Positions 43,415 through 52,396 of a DNA stretch of 64,000 nt are shown in pieces. Location of the stretch: contig CALUJQ010000007.1 in the NCBI GenBank assembly GCA_944320995.1, positions 21,994 through 85,993 on the forward strand, read 5' to 3'. The position numbers were made by a program, and so were the translations under genes. This DNA is from an uncultured Barnesiella sp. Its GTDB lineage: Bacteria > Bacteroidota > Bacteroidia > Bacteroidales > Barnesiellaceae. The first letter of the stretch is position 1. Every line of letters begins with the position of its first letter. The notes beneath the pieces were generated by a model. That model ran no database searches and had not been told where the DNA came from. It saw only the letters and a program-made list of their open reading frames with translations.

Positions 43415-46400
43415 ATGATAACGATTTACGGCAGCGACGGCATGGTGAAAACACAGGTGCCCTGTGACGACAACTCGACGCAGGAGATGGAGTTGCAGGG
43501 CGACAACGTGCTCAGCTTGTCGTTCACGCTTTACAAACATGTTCCCCTCGAGGTAAATGATTACGCCGAGTTCATGGGCCGACGTTACTGGATTATGGAG
43601 CGCTATCACCCCGAGCAAATATCGACGGCCGAATGGAAATATGCGGTCAAACTCTATGGCATCGAAAGTCTTGTGAGGCGCTTCCTTGTTATCAACGACA
43701 CGGACGGCGACGATGAGCCGGTTTTTACTTTGACCGCTCCGCCGCGTGACCACGTTGCCCTGATAGTCAAGAGCATCAACAACGGCATGGGCACAACCGA
43801 CTGGAAGGTGGGCTCGGTCGTGGGTACCGACAATATCGTCATCGACTACTTCGGCAAGTATTGCGACGAGGCCCTTAAAGAGGTAGCTGAGAAGGCCGGC
43901 AACCGCGCCGAATGGTGGGTCGAGGGGCAGACCGTCAACATCTGCCGTTGCGAGCAGGGCGAGGAAGTGACGTTGGCCTACGGCAAGGGGCTACTCTCGC
44001 TGAGCGGCGACATGGCCGACAACGCCAAGTTCTACACCCGGCTCTACCCGGTGGGCAGCTCCCGCAACATCGACCCGGAGAAATACGGCCACACCCGGCT
44101 TCAACTCCCCGGCGGCGCGAAGCACGTCGATGTGAATGTCGACAAATACGGCGTGTGGCATCACTACGAGGCCGACGCCTTCGCCGACATCTATCCCAGA
44201 CGCGTCGGTACCGTGAGCTCGGTGCGCAAGGAAGAGACGAAAGACGAGGAAGGCAATCCATTTACAATCTGGTATTTCAAGGACGACTCACTCGACTTCG
44301 ACCCAAACGACTACGAACTACCCCAATTGGTCAAGCGGGTGTCCTTTCAGGAGGGCTCGGAACTGGCCGGTCTGGGCGACGAGGCCGACGGCTCCTATTA
44401 CTTCGAAGTCAACTACAATAGCCATACAAAGGAATTTGAAATCATCACCATTTGGCCTTATGACGATGACACCCAACTGCCAAACGATACATTACACCCA
44501 AATGAAAAAGATAAATATATACTGTGGAATATCCGCATGCCAGACGAGTATTACCCGCGTGCCGAACAGGAGTTCAAGGAGGCAGTCTACCGATACAATG
44601 AGGAGAACGCCATCGATGTGAGCCGCTACAAGGCACCGACCAACCACGTATATATTGAGGAGAACGCCATCGACCTTTATGTAGGCCGCCGGGTGAGGTT
44701 GGAGAGCGATAAGTTTTTCCCGGAAACTGGTTTCCGCAGCAGCCGTATCACCAAAATCACCCGAAAGGTGAACCTCCCCTCGCAGATGGAACTCGAAATA
44801 AGCGATGCCACGAGTACCGGCACGAGGGCAGCCATCAGCAACGATATCACCGCCGTGGAGAACTATGTGCGCGAAGCCACTTCGGGCTCTTTCCCAGACC
44901 TCATACGGAGCTGGGACAACACCCTACCCACCGACAACAACGTGTTCAGTGCGAGGCGGGTATTGAAAGAGGCGCTCAGCCGCCTGCGCCCCGACACCGC
45001 CCAAGCAAAAATCACCTTCCTACAAGGACTCGACATTGGCAACTACTCCTCCCTTGTGAGCGGTGGGACCTTTCGAGTCGACGGGCAGGGTAACACCTAT
45101 ATAGAGGCCGACAATATTTTTATCCGCAAAAAGGCGACGATTCAGGAGATTCAGGTCAACAGGGTCACCCACATCGCCGGTGAATACATCGTCAGTTCGG
45201 CCTCCTTCGCTAATTTATTTCGGGTAGAAGAGTTTGATGAATATTATCGATGCTATGCAGATGATGGAAAGGTAGAGTCAGAGAATGACTTCATCGTGGG
45301 CGATATGGCCATCTGTCGGGCTGTCGATCGAACGTCGGCATTAAAGCCCCGCTATTATTGGCGAAAAGTTGTGGGAATAGGCGACAACTACATCGACCTA
45401 TCCAAAGCCGATGCCGATGCCGGATCAGACATTCCCGTGGCTGGCGATGCGGTAATCCAGCTCGGCTACGACCCTGCCGTGGGTGGCACCGAAGAACCCA
45501 TGCGTCAGAATGCCATCATTATATCGTCCGTAGCCATCGAAGCTCCCAGCATCAAGATGTTGCAGGGTATCAACTCTTACACCTTAGAGGGAAAAGAAAT
45601 TATCAGCCAAGGGTTCGATATGACCACCGCCCGGGCTTTCCTTAAAGTTCTCGGCGATCTCGCCGTCGGTACCCCCGGCCAAAGCACCTATCTACTCTAC
45701 GACTCGACAACCAAAACCCTCCGTATCAAGGGCAAATTCATCACTGAGCATTACGCCGACCTCGACAAGGTTCTCGAAGATCGTAAATACCTCGGCGAGG
45801 CCTTTGTCAACGACACCACCATCGACGGGGGCGTCATCGCCACGAGCCTCGTGCAACTCGGCTACCGCACCCCCGAAGGGGAATACATCGTCATGAGCGG
45901 TGTGAGCGGCCTCGACCAAGGGGCAAGCAGCATCTCCTACTGGGCGGGCGGTGACCCTGTGGACCGCTTTACCTACGACGCCGAGACCGGAAAATATGTC
46001 GAAAAGGAGGAACTCACCGGCGACGAAGCCACGGCCCTTATCCGCATGGACGGCACCGGCTATCTGGCCGCCGGCAACATCCGGTGGAACAAACAAGGGA
46101 AAATCGACACCAACCTCGGGGCGTTCTACTTCGGCGACAAGCTCATCGACGCCTACCTCAACATCTTCGAGTTGAACGAGGACGAGGAGAGCGGGAAGCT
46201 GCTCGACGTCACCCCACTGGTACCCTTTACCGAGCTCGACGTTAACGGCAGGGTCACCATCGGCGGGGCGACGTTGATCTGGGACGCCACCCACAAGGCG
46301 ATTAAGGTATATGACGCCAAGAACGGGGAGCCGGTCAGCCTCTACACCACCGGCAGCCTCTCGTCCCTCGGCCTCGGCAGCCTCGAAGGGGGCGGCGGTG

Positions 46401-47815
46401 GCGGCGGAGGGCTCATCAAGCTCGTCTATGGCTTCGACGACTTGGGCGGCACGTTCGACGACGCCACACTGACCGACACGTTTAATGCCTATGCCATTAA
46501 CGAGATTTATAAGTTAGCCAGCGCCGGCACATTATCCATGGGCTCCGGCAACGTGGTGACAGCCGTCAACAAGATGGGCGGCCGCATTGTCGTCACCAAG
46601 GGCGCATCCCTGTACGACTGGGCGCAACAACCCAACAAGCCCGCCTACTCGCTCGCCGAAATCAACAACGTGAGCGGTACCTATACAGGGTTGACCGTGG
46701 GCAAGGCGCAGAACGCCGACAACGCCACCCGGGCCAGCTACGCCGAGTCGGCCGGAAGGGCGGCCAACGCCAATGCGTTTTTCAACAAGGATATCTACCA
46801 TTATCAGGAGGCGGGGTGGATAATTCTAACTTCGCACAAGTATATAAACTATGTGAGCTACTGGTATTGGAACAAAATAGCCACCGTCACGGACAGCCAT
46901 ACGAATTACTCGGGCGTGGTCATCGAAATCGAGGCCGTCGAGGATTATGTGACCGGAGGCGCCGTTTACGGAAGGCTTTACCTTACCTGTGGGGAGGGGG
47001 CTATATCCCTTAACTTGATGACCATGCAGAAGTGTCAATCCCAGAGGAACCTGTACATACATGCCTGTATAGACAAGAGCGGGAACGTGTGGGTAAAAAC
47101 GAATACGCAATGGCATAACCAGTTCCGGTTCAGAACCGTCGGGAAAGAGTTCCTCTATATCGACACATATACGAGCGAGATAGAAACCACTCTCGACAAA
47201 CCTGCCGACACGAGCGAGGAGATAGAAAACCGGATAGTCGTGCTCCGGGACGGTAATTTTACTTATTTCTCGAACTCCCGTCTCGACAACGTCACTTGCA
47301 GCCAAGCCGACCAACTGGCCACCCCTCGCACTATTTGGGGGCAATCATTCGACGGTTCGAGAAATATATCCGGCGATATTTCCGAGGTAGGGAATATAAC
47401 CATGACAGGTAATCTTTCCGCACAAGGTTCGGTAACCGCTCTGACTACCTCCGACAAACGACTCAAAAAAGACTTCGACTACACCCAAAATTATACCGAT
47501 AAACTTTTGGCAATGGGGCGGGTTTGCGATTTCCGCTATACAACAAAAGCCTGCGAACGCAATAAGGGAGGTGTGGACGATGAAACCCATACCGGGCTTA
47601 TCTATCAAAAGGTAAAAAAGGTATTGCCATCGATGGCCTATGAGACAGCGGACGGTTATGGAGCCCTCAACTACCTATCTCCCGACTACATCAACACCAT
47701 AGCAGGAGCCACACAGGAAACAGCCCGACTGGTTAAGACTTTGGGGGAAGAAATAGATAAGTTAAAAAGAGAATTATCCAAAATAAAAGGAAAAGAAAAT
47801 GGCAATCAACGATAA
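43415..47815 (+). CDS. Large tail tip/fibre protein with C-terminal S74 intramolecular chaperone
   Basis: 1466 aa. The N-terminal 500 residues resemble the phage tail hub/Tal family (ITIYGSDGMVKTQVPCDDNS, YPVGSSRNIDPEKYGH). The middle carries fibre-like repeats and an eight-Gly linker. The C-terminus is a peptidase S74/endosialidase chaperone domain (TTSDKRLKKDFDYTQNYTDK, GLIYQKVKKVLPSMAYE, YINTIAGATQE), whose Ser in TSDKRLKKD is the usual self-cleavage position. It folds trimeric fibre modules and is then released. It probably carries host-recognition functions. Confidence 0.85.
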   Translation: MITIYGSDGMVKTQVPCDDNSTQEMELQGDNVLSLSFTLYKHVPLEVNDYAEFMGRRYWIMERYHPEQISTAEWKYAVKLYGIESLVRRFLVINDTDGDDEPVFTLTAPPRDHVALIVKSINNGMGTTDWKVGSVVGTDNIVIDYFGKYCDEALKEVAEKAGNRAEWWVEGQTVNICRCEQGEEVTLAYGKGLLSLSGDMADNAKFYTRLYPVGSSRNIDPEKYGHTRLQLPGGAKHVDVNVDKYGVWHHYEADAFADIYPRRVGTVSSVRKEETKDEEGNPFTIWYFKDDSLDFDPNDYELPQLVKRVSFQEGSELAGLGDEADGSYYFEVNYNSHTKEFEIITIWPYDDDTQLPNDTLHPNEKDKYILWNIRMPDEYYPRAEQEFKEAVYRYNEENAIDVSRYKAPTNHVYIEENAIDLYVGRRVRLESDKFFPETGFRSSRITKITRKVNLPSQMELEISDATSTGTRAAISNDITAVENYVREATSGSFPDLIRSWDNTLPTDNNVFSARRVLKEALSRLRPDTAQAKITFLQGLDIGNYSSLVSGGTFRVDGQGNTYIEADNIFIRKKATIQEIQVNRVTHIAGEYIVSSASFANLFRVEEFDEYYRCYADDGKVESENDFIVGDMAICRAVDRTSALKPRYYWRKVVGIGDNYIDLSKADADAGSDIPVAGDAVIQLGYDPAVGGTEEPMRQNAIIISSVAIEAPSIKMLQGINSYTLEGKEIISQGFDMTTARAFLKVLGDLAVGTPGQSTYLLYDSTTKTLRIKGKFITEHYADLDKVLEDRKYLGEAFVNDTTIDGGVIATSLVQLGYRTPEGEYIVMSGVSGLDQGASSISYWAGGDPVDRFTYDAETGKYVEKEELTGDEATALIRMDGTGYLAAGNIRWNKQGKIDTNLGAFYFGDKLIDAYLNIFELNEDEESGKLLDVTPLVPFTELDVNGRVTIGGATLIWDATHKAIKVYDAKNGEPVSLYTTGSLSSLGLGSLEGGGGGGGGLIKLVYGFDDLGGTFDDATLTDTFNAYAINEIYKLASAGTLSMGSGNVVTAVNKMGGRIVVTKGASLYDWAQQPNKPAYSLAEINNVSGTYTGLTVGKAQNADNATRASYAESAGRAANANAFFNKDIYHYQEAGWIILTSHKYINYVSYWYWNKIATVTDSHTNYSGVVIEIEAVEDYVTGGAVYGRLYLTCGEGAISLNLMTMQKCQSQRNLYIHACIDKSGNVWVKTNTQWHNQFRFRTVGKEFLYIDTYTSEIETTLDKPADTSEEIENRIVVLRDGNFTYFSNSRLDNVTCSQADQLATPRTIWGQSFDGSRNISGDISEVGNITMTGNLSAQGSVTALTTSDKRLKKDFDYTQNYTDKLLAMGRVCDFRYTTKACERNKGGVDDETHTGLIYQKVKKVLPSMAYETADGYGALNYLSPDYINTIAGATQETARLVKTLGEEIDKLKRELSKIKGKENGNQR

Positions 47816-49085
47816 CAAAATAGTTGCCCCGGTGACTATAACCGACCCATACAACCTGCTGGGCATATATCCGGCAAACGGTGTGTTTGATGTGGCCGAC
47901 ATTGTCGCCCTTGAGCGCCCCTCGTCACAAGGCGGAATCCCCGGGCGCATTAACAAATGGAGCCGCCACAAACCCGTGCGCTATCCGCAAGCCGCACCGC
48001 TGTCCGACAACTATCCCCAGCAATCCGGCGGAGTAACGACCTACATCGACCAATGGGAGGGCAGCGGCACCGACAAGAACACCGGCATACGCTACGGATT
48101 GCAGGCTACTATACCGCACGGCACAAGCATCGTGGCTATACACGACACGACCTTCGACTATGTGGCCTATCCCCACCCGGGCACCGACTACTGCCGCCTG
48201 AGCGATTTCGATGGTTATGACCACAATGCCCGCCCCAACCTCACGGGTAGCCAAATCACAGAAATTAGTGCTGATTATGCTTATCTAAATATCATAATCA
48301 ATTATTATGATTCGAAAATCAATCCCACAGGCATACCTATTGATTCATGGTTGGCGCTGGCATCGGATAAGAGTATCGGAGACTATTACCCAGCTGTCCT
48401 TGTAACCGACGAAAACGGCAGTAGTTTTGCTCGACTGTTAACCAATGGAGAAACCAATACAATAACGACATTGCGCGTAAAGGGGACATCTATGGGAGAC
48501 GTGTGGTATTCTCTTTTTAAAGTGAAATTTTTTAATGACCAAACTTCATCTTCTAACCCTCCTGCGGGGCAAAGTGATACCTTCCCGGGAGACATTTCGA
48601 TAGGATCAAATTTAAAAATAACCCTATTCGTTATTGACAGAAAATCATTTGAATATTGGGCAGGAGTGGACAAGGTTATTACCTTGGGCGATTATTTCCC
48701 GATACCTACATCAATAGCTATGAATGTAAGAGTTACAAGCGTTCATACTGCTATTAAAATTTCTAATTTATCCATAAATCTGCTAACTCTTGATTTCATA
48801 ATTTCTGTCAATTTCCCTGACGGATTTCCCCAAATAGGGGAAAAATATACATTTCGCATTAGCGGAGGAGAATTTTTTGCTGCTTATGATTATGAATATA
48901 ATGGAGATACAATGGCCCCTCTTATATTAGTATCCCCCATAACTCGCCCAACTACCCCGGGTACACGTATATACCAAATTACCTGCACCGTATATGGCGT
49001 AAACCAATCGGGGGGAGTAGGTATCAAACTCGACTCGATTACAAAATCTATGACAATAACCATTCCCGAAAGCGGGATTTTATAA
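47799..49085 (+). CDS. Tail fibre/baseplate-associated protein, unknown family
   Basis: 428 aa, MAINDNKIVAPVTITDPYNLL, with N-terminal IDQWEGSGTDKNTGIRYGLQ and a beta-rich A+T-richer second half. It overlaps the S74 protein gene by 17 bp, so it is coupled to it. The first 170 residues (NLLGIYPANGVFDVADIVAL) occur in many Bacteroidetes phage tail regions, as far as I recall. Probable structural protein of the tail tip. Confidence 0.6.
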   Translation: MAINDNKIVAPVTITDPYNLLGIYPANGVFDVADIVALERPSSQGGIPGRINKWSRHKPVRYPQAAPLSDNYPQQSGGVTTYIDQWEGSGTDKNTGIRYGLQATIPHGTSIVAIHDTTFDYVAYPHPGTDYCRLSDFDGYDHNARPNLTGSQITEISADYAYLNIIINYYDSKINPTGIPIDSWLALASDKSIGDYYPAVLVTDENGSSFARLLTNGETNTITTLRVKGTSMGDVWYSLFKVKFFNDQTSSSNPPAGQSDTFPGDISIGSNLKITLFVIDRKSFEYWAGVDKVITLGDYFPIPTSIAMNVRVTSVHTAIKISNLSINLLTLDFIISVNFPDGFPQIGEKYTFRISGGEFFAAYDYEYNGDTMAPLILVSPITRPTTPGTRIYQITCTVYGVNQSGGVGIKLDSITKSMTITIPESGIL

Positions 49086-49102
49086 ACATAAATAAAAATA
49101 GC

Positions 49103-49342
49103 ATGATAGAATTAGTAAAAGTCAGCGAAAACATCAGCCGCTCATTTAATGGAAAAGAAATGGTAGAAACCCTTCAATCGGTCAATTACCGAATTATGGA
49201 AAACGGAGCCGAAAAAGGCCATGTCACCGTCGGTCAAGGCAGCTTCAACATGAATGTCTATTCCATGACCTCAACCGTCGAAGAGACCAGATTGTTGGTG
49301 GAAAAGATGTTCAGTGCATTGTCCGATGGCAACGATGAGTGA
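49103..49342 (+). CDS. Small tail-region protein
   Basis: 79 aa, MIELVKVSENISRSFNGKEM, beta-rich and acidic. It overlaps the next gene by 8 bp. Position suggests a minor tail or assembly protein. No family recognised. Confidence 0.65.
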   Translation: MIELVKVSENISRSFNGKEMVETLQSVNYRIMENGAEKGHVTVGQGSFNMNVYSMTSTVEETRLLVEKMFSALSDGNDE

Positions 49343-49673
49343 AAAGGAGCCCATAGTGAAGTGCTCGTGGGAAGACATTAAGTTCACGATTAGCTTTGTC
49401 GACAAGAACGGCAGCCCCATCGACGCCGAGACGAAGAAATTCAAGTTTCTGTACAAGGACGAGGCGGGGTGTTGCTGCGAGGTGAGCTATGACGGCGAAA
49501 CCCGCAAAAACTGCGTGTACCGTGACGGTGTGCTGTACGGCCTGTTTATCGCCGGGACTTTCCGGTATGGAAACCTCACGGTCGAGCGGCACTACTGGAT
49601 AGCCGACGACGATTTTCCAGACGGTAAATGGGACTATGGAGGTGTTGATAAAACAGACATTATTATCAAGTGA
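49335..49673 (+). CDS. Tail-region protein, beta-sandwich-like
   Basis: 112 aa from ATG 49335 (MSEKEPIVKCSWEDIKFTIS). An upstream ATG at 49326 is in frame. Contains a Cys triplet (EAGCCCEVSYDG) and RYGNLTVERHYWIADDDFPD. It looks like the short beta-sandwich proteins that precede receptor-binding proteins in Bacteroidetes prophages. No named family. Confidence 0.65.
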   Translation: MSEKEPIVKCSWEDIKFTISFVDKNGSPIDAETKKFKFLYKDEAGCCCEVSYDGETRKNCVYRDGVLYGLFIAGTFRYGNLTVERHYWIADDDFPDGKWDYGGVDKTDIIIK

Positions 49674-49674
49674 T

Positions 49675-51084
49675 ATGGCAAAGTGTGATTGCATAACAGT
49701 TCATGAGCAGGTGGTCGTGCCCGACCCGCTGCCGGTGGTTGAGTCTGTCGTGGTGCCGGACCCCGTCGTGGCGCAGGAAAAGGTGGTCGTGCCGGTGGAG
49801 GTGCAAGAACCTCCGGCATTTGTGTCCGATCCGCTTTGGCCGGACATGAATCAGTGCCCCGGGAATGAGATTTGGGTGTTGGTGACCAGCGAATTGGGAT
49901 CTGACTCCAAGGTTACCCCTGCAAATGTGCAAATTACGACACAATCGTACTATATAGATTGGGGAGATGGCTCGGAAGTGAAAAAATATCAGGGTGATCC
50001 TCCGGAATTACATTATTACGATAATGACAAATGCGAAAATGTAGACAGCCTCGGTAGAAAGTTTTGGCTTCTTCGGGTATTCGACACCCAATTTGACAGT
50101 GGCCTTTTTGTCGTCGGGCTATTTGGAGATAATAATAGAGAACATTTCAATGGCGTCAAATATGTTGTATTTGGGAATGAACTGTCTTACTATTTCTGGG
50201 GACAAATCAGCTGTATAAATCTCGAAGCCATAAAGTATTTAAGCGGGGGAAAAAGAGAAATTAACAAGTACCCCTATTTTACAAACAATAGATCGGCGAG
50301 AAATGTCAAGCAAATCATCATACCCGATGATATTACGGTAAAGTATATTCCCGGATATAACTATTATACCCAAATAACTCATTTCGGGATTTCTTTCGAC
50401 GGCATTGCGTTTGAAAGCACTCAATCATTACTTGGCTCGCCGATGTTAAAAGGGAAATATGATTTTTCGAAAAGTCAAATGCCTCCTGTGAATATCGGGC
50501 TACAATATTTTGCCAGTGGCGGCGAACAAATAGAGGAACTGATACTTCCGCAGGCTTCATACGAAGGGACAAGCTTGCAGTATGCAGCCAATAATTGCCG
50601 ACTGTTAAAACGATTTGTCTTACCCACATCTTGCAGACAAGTGAATACTATATATGGCATTTGCGCCAATTGCGAATTATTAGACGAAATAGTAATACCT
50701 GAGGACTTGGGCGTGGATTGCGAAGAAGGAGTGGATGCCGGATACGCTTTCATTGCGTGTTCTTCTTTCATGGGGGAGATTCGTCTCCCGAACACAAGGT
50801 TCCGTCGATTTACATTTAATAACAATATTACATGCTGTGGTTTAAAGAATATTGTTATATCGGATAAATCTCCATTTGACCTTACTTATGATAACGCCCA
50901 TTTTTTATTGAGAAATACTGCATTGGGGCATGACAACTTTGTGAAGCTGTTCGAGCGGCTACCGGACTTCACCGGCGACACCCAGCGAGTCATCAACTTA
51001 ACAGGTTCTATCGGCGTGGAGGAGCTGACGGAAGCCGAGATAAAGATAGCGACAGATAAAAACTGGCAAGTAATAGGAGTTTGA
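49675..51084 (+). CDS. Leucine-rich-repeat (BspA-like) receptor-binding tail protein
   Basis: 469 aa. A short N-terminal Val/Pro repeat (VVVPDPLPVVESVVVPDPVV) forms a stalk or adaptor. A PKD-like strand follows (YYIDWGDGSEVKKY), then BspA-type LRR_5 repeats: VKQIIIPDDITVKYI, ELLDEIVIPEDLGV, FMGEIRLPNTRF, LKNIVISDKSPF. Such surface LRR proteins are typical of gut Bacteroidetes. In a phage they probably form the host-range determinant. The start at MAKCDC overlaps the stop of the previous gene region and fits the reading frame. Confidence 0.75.
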   Translation: MAKCDCITVHEQVVVPDPLPVVESVVVPDPVVAQEKVVVPVEVQEPPAFVSDPLWPDMNQCPGNEIWVLVTSELGSDSKVTPANVQITTQSYYIDWGDGSEVKKYQGDPPELHYYDNDKCENVDSLGRKFWLLRVFDTQFDSGLFVVGLFGDNNREHFNGVKYVVFGNELSYYFWGQISCINLEAIKYLSGGKREINKYPYFTNNRSARNVKQIIIPDDITVKYIPGYNYYTQITHFGISFDGIAFESTQSLLGSPMLKGKYDFSKSQMPPVNIGLQYFASGGEQIEELILPQASYEGTSLQYAANNCRLLKRFVLPTSCRQVNTIYGICANCELLDEIVIPEDLGVDCEEGVDAGYAFIACSSFMGEIRLPNTRFRRFTFNNNITCCGLKNIVISDKSPFDLTYDNAHFLLRNTALGHDNFVKLFERLPDFTGDTQRVINLTGSIGVEELTEAEIKIATDKNWQVIGV

Positions 51085-51087
51085 AAA

Positions 51088-51270
51088 ATGATACGAAAAA
51101 AAGCGAGAGAAGGTTATATGCTGGTGTTAAAGACCGACGATTGTGTCACGGTTACCCCGGCGGTCTCCGCCCCAGACGACACCGACCTGAGCATCTGGGA
51201 GGAACTCCCCGAAGCCGAAGCGAGAGAACTGGAACGGAAGTTTAACGAGAATGTGAATAGAACAATGTAA
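51088..51270 (+). CDS. Small protein after the fibre gene
   Basis: 60 aa, MIRKKAREGYMLVLKTDDCV, acidic C-terminus. It starts 3 bp after the LRR protein. No family recognised. Last gene before the long hairpin. Confidence 0.6.
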   Translation: MIRKKAREGYMLVLKTDDCVTVTPAVSAPDDTDLSIWEELPEAEARELERKFNENVNRTM

Positions 51271-51307
51271 GGCTTAGCGAAAACAAATAGGACGGGGTGT
51301 AAAAAAA

Positions 51308-51422
51308 GCCCCCGGCCTGTTAATAGTCATCTCACCTACATATTAACACAAAAAAACGCAAGAGCGCAACCGGGGGCGTATGCCTTGGTTACTCTTGCTT
51401 TTTTTGTGCCTGTAAGTGAGAT
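51308..51422. terminator. Long nested hairpin, bidirectional terminator with pseudoknot potential
   Basis: Outer stem ATCTCACCTACA (51329-51340) with TGTAAGTGAGAT (51411-51422), one mismatch. Inner stem CACAAAAAAA + GCAAGAG (51347-51364, one bulged C) with CTCTTGC + TTTTTTTGTG (51392-51408). The A-run and T-run make it terminate in both directions. The loop contains CCGGGGGC (51370-51377), complementary to GCCCCCGG (51308-51315) just upstream, so an H-type pseudoknot is possible. It separates the tail operon from the modification cassette. Confidence 0.8.
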
Positions 51423-51449
51423 ATTGCAAAAGTACTATTTTTTTGAAAA

Positions 51450-51692
51450 ATGAAGGTAATCGAACTATTGAAATTAAACCGGGATCTGCTGACTTTCTGC
51501 CGTTCCGCGGGCATACGCCTCGACGATGTGCGCTACATCGAACTGTATAACGAGTATAGCCGCCTGCTGGCCGAGGGCGAGAAAATCACCTATATCGTGG
51601 CAACTCTGGCCGACAAGTACGGCGTGTGCGAGCGCACGGTCTATGGCCTTATTCGGCGCTTGAAAGCAGAGTGTAACGTCCTTGCAGTGTGA
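51450..51692 (+). CDS. Small helix-turn-helix protein (Mor/Com-position regulator)
   Basis: 80 aa. C-terminal helix-turn-helix YIVATLADKYGVCERTVYGL, close in pattern to the Mor/C activator DNA-binding half. It stands directly before the modification genes, the place of com in Mu. It could activate late genes or regulate the two genes downstream. Role inferred from motif and position. Confidence 0.72.
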   Translation: MKVIELLKLNRDLLTFCRSAGIRLDDVRYIELYNEYSRLLAEGEKITYIVATLADKYGVCERTVYGLIRRLKAECNVLAV

Positions 51693-51757
51693 TGCGCCGC
51701 TCTTCTCATGGCAGGACGGGGGCGGAGCGATACCTTTGCCCGTAAAAAATAAACGCC

Positions 51758-52396
51758 ATGAACAAATACTACCAACTGTTGGACAAGATTCTCGCCTCCG
51801 GAAAGACGCAGAGCGGGAAGAAAGGCACGAGCCGCTACCTGCTCAACGAGTCGCTCTCGCTGACGCCGGCCGACCTGCTCGACATCTTCGAGGAGCATGG
51901 CATCGCCCGCCGAAAACTCAAAGACGAGCTGCGGCTCTTTATGCGGGGCGAGCGGCAGGTCGAGAAATACCGGGAGGCGGGAATTAGTTGGTGGGATTAT
52001 TGTGGACAAACGCTGGTCAACAGCTATCCCACCTACCTCGAGAAACTGCCGCCCCTCATCGACAGGATCAATCGGGAGAAGCGAAGCAGCAAAAATTATG
52101 TGCTCTTCCTCGGCTCCACCGACGCGGAGACCAACCAAGCGCCGTGCCTCAGCCTCGTGCAATTTCAAATCGACGGCGGCGAACTGGTGGTGTCGGCCTA
52201 CCAGCGCAGTTCCGACGCCAACCTCGGCCTCCCCGCCGACATCTACCACCTCTACCTCATGGCCCGGCAAATCGATTTGCCTCTGCAATCGATCACGCTC
52301 AATCTCGGCAATGTGCACATCTACGACAACAACATCGACCGTACCCGGGAGTTGCTCACCGGGAATGGCAACATTAAATTCGAATTAAACGTATGA
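51758..52396 (+). CDS. Thymidylate synthase-family protein, dCMP hydroxymethylase-like
   Basis: 212 aa. Aligns with E. coli ThyA: Glu57 (KDELRLFMRG) for Glu58, ISWWDY for the IWDEW motif, catalytic Cys130 (QAPCLSLVQF) for Cys146, Arg150 and Asp153 (YQRSSD) for Arg166 and Asp169, and His187/Tyr189 (GNVHIYDN) for His207/Tyr209. The residue matching Asn177, which selects dUMP, is Asp161 (GLPADI). Asp at this place is typical of dCMP hydroxymethylase and makes TS act on dCMP. It is shorter than ThyA (264 aa). It likely makes a modified cytosine nucleotide, or modifies in another way. Confidence 0.85.
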   Translation: MNKYYQLLDKILASGKTQSGKKGTSRYLLNESLSLTPADLLDIFEEHGIARRKLKDELRLFMRGERQVEKYREAGISWWDYCGQTLVNSYPTYLEKLPPLIDRINREKRSSKNYVLFLGSTDAETNQAPCLSLVQFQIDGGELVVSAYQRSSDANLGLPADIYHLYLMARQIDLPLQSITLNLGNVHIYDNNIDRTRELLTGNGNIKFELNV

